DNA of 64,000 bases from Nocardia anocheti. GTDB lineage: Bacteria; Actinomycetota; Actinomycetes; Mycobacteriales; Mycobacteriaceae. Shown here in pieces: positions 61,939 through 64,000 of the stretch. A program made the translations under genes and the position numbers. Numbering within the stretch: the stretch's first letter is position 1; every line of letters starts with the position of its first letter. The stretch is from NCBI RefSeq assembly GCF_029675105.1, contig NZ_JAQQFV010000007.1, positions 1 to 64,000 on the forward strand. The letters run 5' to 3'. The notes beneath the pieces are model-generated. The model saw only the letters and a list, made by a program, of their open reading frames with translations. It was not told the DNA's origin and did no database searches.

Positions 61939-62522
61939 CGGAGACGATGGCACCGCGAGCGCGCGCGGCGCGGGTGATCACCGAACTCGGTGCGCCCTGG
62001 GTGATCAACATCGTGACCGGCACGATCGCCGGATTCGCGGTGGGGGCACCCGGGTGGGGGCTGTTCGTCGCCGCGATCACGGGCGCAATTCCGATGATCA
62101 TCATCCTGGCCGGGGTGCGGCGCGGTATCGCCAGCGATCACCACGTCACCGATATCGACGGTCGGCGCTGGGTGATTCCGGCGATTCTCGGCATCGTGGG
62201 CCTCGGCCTGATCGTCGAGATCGCGCTGGGCGCCCCGCGCGCGCTGATCGCCTGGACGGTGGCCGGGCTGGTCGTCCTGTTCGGCATCGGCATCGTCACC
62301 GTGGTCGGCAAATGGAAGGTGAGCGTTCACACCGCCGTGAGCGCGGGAACGACGATCCTGCTCGCGCTGATCGCCTCACCGTGGTTCCTCGCCGCGTTGC
62401 CGCTGACCGCCGTCAACGGATGGTCGCGGGTGTGGCTGGGTGATCACAGTCGCGGTCAGGTCGTTGTGGGCTCTTTCGTGGGCGCGGTCCTCGCCGGTGC
62501 GGCCTATCTGTTGGTGGCCTGA
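61935..62522 (+). CDS. PAP2-like membrane protein
   Basis: 195-residue protein with about five membrane segments. It carries a diverged phosphatidic-acid-phosphatase pattern: SDHHVTDIDGRR near 68-79, KWKVSVHTAVSAG near 126-138 (VSVH for PSGH) and NGWSRVWLGDHSRGQVVVG near 161-179 (SR-x5-H kept, but Gln175 where Asp is usual). It may be a lipid-phosphate phosphatase of reduced or altered activity. GTG 61935 overlaps the previous stop. Its stop is four bases from the convergent EspR-like gene. Confidence 0.65.
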   Translation: MTETMAPRARAARVITELGAPWVINIVTGTIAGFAVGAPGWGLFVAAITGAIPMIIILAGVRRGIASDHHVTDIDGRRWVIPAILGIVGLGLIVEIALGAPRALIAWTVAGLVVLFGIGIVTVVGKWKVSVHTAVSAGTTILLALIASPWFLAALPLTAVNGWSRVWLGDHSRGQVVVGSFVGAVLAGAAYLLVA

Positions 62523-62523
62523 A

Positions 62524-62955
62524 TCAGTCGTCGCGTTCGATCGTGCTCCGGCGCAGCTCCCGGAACCCGACCTCGAACACCTGGGCCGGGTCGTAGCTAC
62601 GGGCCGCGATCCGCTCGGCACCGGAATCGCGGATCGTGCCGAGCCAGTCGATGTGCCGCCGGATCTCGGCATAGGACTCCGGCGCGCCGAAATAGTCGAT
62701 CGGAACCCGGAATACGGTGGCGATGTCGGTGAGCGTCGGCAACGCGGGTGAGCGTCGCTTGCCCGACAGCAACTGTGACATGTAGCCGGTGGTCATCCGA
62801 CCGCCGTTGGCCCGGATCATGTCGACCACTTCGGTCTGGCTGTAGGGGCCCCGGCCGCGCGGATACACCGTCTCGAACAGGAACCGCAATCGTTCGGAGA
62901 ACGCCGGGCCCGCGTCGGATTCCGTCGGCGCGGCATCGTTGTCGAGGTCCGACAT
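62524..62955 (-). CDS. EspR-like nucleoid-associated regulator
   Basis: 143-residue XRE-type protein closely resembling EspR of M. tuberculosis: FSERLRFLFETVYPRGRGPY opens as in EspR (RLNRLFDTVYPPGRGP there), YMSQLLSGKRRSPALPTLTD is the recognition region, and FGAPESYAEIRRHIDWLGTI is the dimer part. EspR binds many chromosomal sites and controls ESX-1-linked genes. Here the gene converges on the ImmA/DUF6545/PAP2-like operon and has a pair of palindromes 80-110 bases upstream of its start, suggesting self-control. Confidence 0.82.
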   Translation of the reverse strand: MSDLDNDAAPTESDAGPAFSERLRFLFETVYPRGRGPYSQTEVVDMIRANGGRMTTGYMSQLLSGKRRSPALPTLTDIATVFRVPIDYFGAPESYAEIRRHIDWLGTIRDSGAERIAARSYDPAQVFEVGFRELRRSTIERDD

Positions 62956-63036
62956 GGCCTCGCACCTCCTTCGTCATCGTCCGGCGGTGTACCCGTCCGC
63001 GCGAACTCCACGCGCCACCTTATCCGGCCACCGCGA

Positions 63037-63065
63037 ACTTGCTTTTGCAACTTGCACTAGCAAGT
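63037..63065. promoter_or_regulatory. Paired operator-like palindromes
   Basis: ACTTGC-acta-GCAAGT (63050-63065) is a perfect six-base inverted repeat, and TTGC-tttt-GCAA (63039-63050) abuts it. Located 82-110 bases upstream of the EspR-like start; likely operator for that gene. Confidence 0.5.
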
Positions 63066-63203
63066 AGAGGCCGCATAGGGTTTGCAGCGCTGCCCTGATC
63101 GGTCGGGAGGGGGAGTCCCGGTTCGCTCGTGGAGGGGGCGAGCGAACCATCCGTATCGGCAGTGGCCGTGGGAGACACAGCGGCGTGCGTCCCACGGTCG
63201 CCG

Positions 63204-63701
63204 CTAGGCGAGCTTGCGGTAGTACGCGGCCATGGACGGGTAGTAGTCGGCGAAGTCGGGGCGTTCGGTGTGGGTGCAGGCGGCGACGAACATGTCGGCG
63301 TAGTACTCCCAGCCGGGGCCGATCTGGGGGATCTCGGCCAGTTGGTACTCCGAGGTCAGGTGGTGGACCAGGTGCAGTTCGGTGGCCGCGCCGATGTCGA
63401 GCAGGGTGACCTCGAGTCGCCACAGGCCGATCTGGTCGGTGGCCGACAGGGCCAGGTGGATCGGTGGGGTGCAGTCGTCGATGCGCATGGCCGTCCAGGG
63501 CTCGCCCTCCTCGAAGCGCATCTGCACCCGGACGGTGTTGCCGGTCCCGGCCTCGCCCTCCCAGGTGCCGTACCAGCTCGCGGTCAGGTGCGGGTCGGTC
63601 AGCCGGGCCCAGACCTCCTCGATCGGCAACCCCAGCGCCCGGGTGATCACCAGGTCGCGGCCCTCTTCGGTGGGCAGGATCTCGCCGGTGGGTGTGGCCA
63701 T
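63204..63701 (-). CDS. SRPBCC/AHSA1-family protein
   Basis: 165-residue protein of the START-like (AHSA1, activator of Hsp90 ATPase) fold: DLVITRALGLPIEEVWARLT opens the fold, TASWYGTWEGEAGTGNTVRV follows, and ATELHLVHHLTSEYQLAEIP with IGPGWEYYADMFVAAC closes it with the long C-terminal helix. Such proteins bind small hydrophobic ligands; the ligand is unknown. AGGAG stands before ATG 63701; longer starts would overlap the divergent macro-domain gene. Confidence 0.85.
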   Translation of the reverse strand: MATPTGEILPTEEGRDLVITRALGLPIEEVWARLTDPHLTASWYGTWEGEAGTGNTVRVQMRFEEGEPWTAMRIDDCTPPIHLALSATDQIGLWRLEVTLLDIGAATELHLVHHLTSEYQLAEIPQIGPGWEYYADMFVAACTHTERPDFADYYPSMAAYYRKLA

Positions 63702-63806
63702 ACGCGGTTCTCCTCGGCTCGGACGGATCGACGGGCAGCGACCTTCTCGACGGTACGCCGCGATAAGCACTGGCGACCTGAGCCGCGCGAAACCGACAAT
63801 GGAGCG

Positions 63807-64000
63807 ATGACGAGAATCGAGGCGGTCCGCGGCGACATCACCGAACAGCGCGTCGACGCGGTGATCAACGCCGCGAACTCCTCGCTGCTCGGCGGCGGCG
63901 GTGTCGACGGCGCGATCCACCGCAAGGGCGGCCCCGAGATCCTGTCCGCCTGCCGCGATCTGCGCGCCTCCCACTACGGCAAGGGCCTGCGGACCGGCCA
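63807..64000 (+). CDS. Macro-domain protein, truncated by window end
   Basis: First 64 residues of an O-acetyl-ADP-ribose deacetylase-like macro domain: TRIEAVRGDITEQRVDAVIN, then AANSSLLGGGGVDGAIHRKG, the invariant ADP-ribose loops, and GGPEILSACRDLR. Family members remove ADP-ribose or hydrolyse O-acetyl-ADP-ribose. GGAG stands just before ATG 63807. The rest lies beyond the window. Confidence 0.92.
   Translation, partial: MTRIEAVRGDITEQRVDAVINAANSSLLGGGGVDGAIHRKGGPEILSACRDLRASHYGKGLRTG

Overview
High-GC actinobacterial chromosome, most likely Nocardia or a close mycolic-acid-producing relative. The evidence is the mycobacteria-like gene order, the arabinan and phosphatidylinositol-mannoside genes (aftC, pgsA1, pimA), an EspR-like regulator, a secreted cutinase, heavy GTG start use, and many leaderless promoters with a TAnnnT box 4-8 bases before the start codon. 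Gene assignments rest on motifs and order read by eye; no database search was run.

Layout. 1-1260: debris, with an IS5-type transposase tail and a frameshifted DUF6301-like gene. 1301-16371: a core block in the order known around Rv2669-Rv2681 of M. tuberculosis: rnd and DUF3000, hemE, hemY (cgoX), [HAD hydrolase, nsrR-like, hmp and a small ORF inserted], chdC (hemQ), msrB, aftC, a TAP-like lipoprotein, a RibD-like reductase, zapE, a secreted PtpB-like phosphatase and a GNAT. 16409-25282: accessory genes: flavin monooxygenase, LysR, a 903-residue disordered repeat protein, a CoiA-like membrane nuclease, a sigma-like HTH/TnsA-like protein and a solitary mraY. 25485-26200: four tRNA genes (Val-GAC, Cys, Gly, Val-CAC). 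26250-31517: a 5-kb segment (ThiF/E1-like enzyme, GNAT, AraC, XRE, cutinase) bracketed by the tRNA-Val 3' end and a 25/28 copy of it, as an old integration would leave. 31656-33131: GAPDH of the N-terminally extended type. 33265-37121: three-gene MoxR/vWA module. 37317-41998: two tandem SulP-STAS-carbonic anhydrase fusions. 42042-43201: two small actinobacterial genes. 43414-60276: core block thrS, HIT, pgsA1, PIM acyltransferase, pimA, NUDIX, pdxS, then after an insertion of unknowns, tesB, pdxT and yebC (order known from Rv2603c-Rv2614c). 60368-62955: an ImmA/IrrE protease, DUF6545 membrane protein and PAP2-like protein, convergent with an EspR-like gene. 63204-64000: a SRPBCC protein and the start of a macro-domain protein.

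How they work together. hemE, hemY and chdC are three steps of the coproporphyrin-dependent haem pathway; the nsrR-hmp pair beside them makes and controls a haem-dependent nitric oxide detoxifier. thrS to the NUDIX gene forms a tightly overlapping operon whose middle makes phosphatidylinositol and its first mannosides. pdxS and pdxT make pyridoxal phosphate. The MoxR/vWA set, the ImmA/DUF6545/PAP2/EspR-like locus and the nuclease-fold gene pair at 22031-24134 are the least characterised multi-gene units and the best candidates for undescribed systems.
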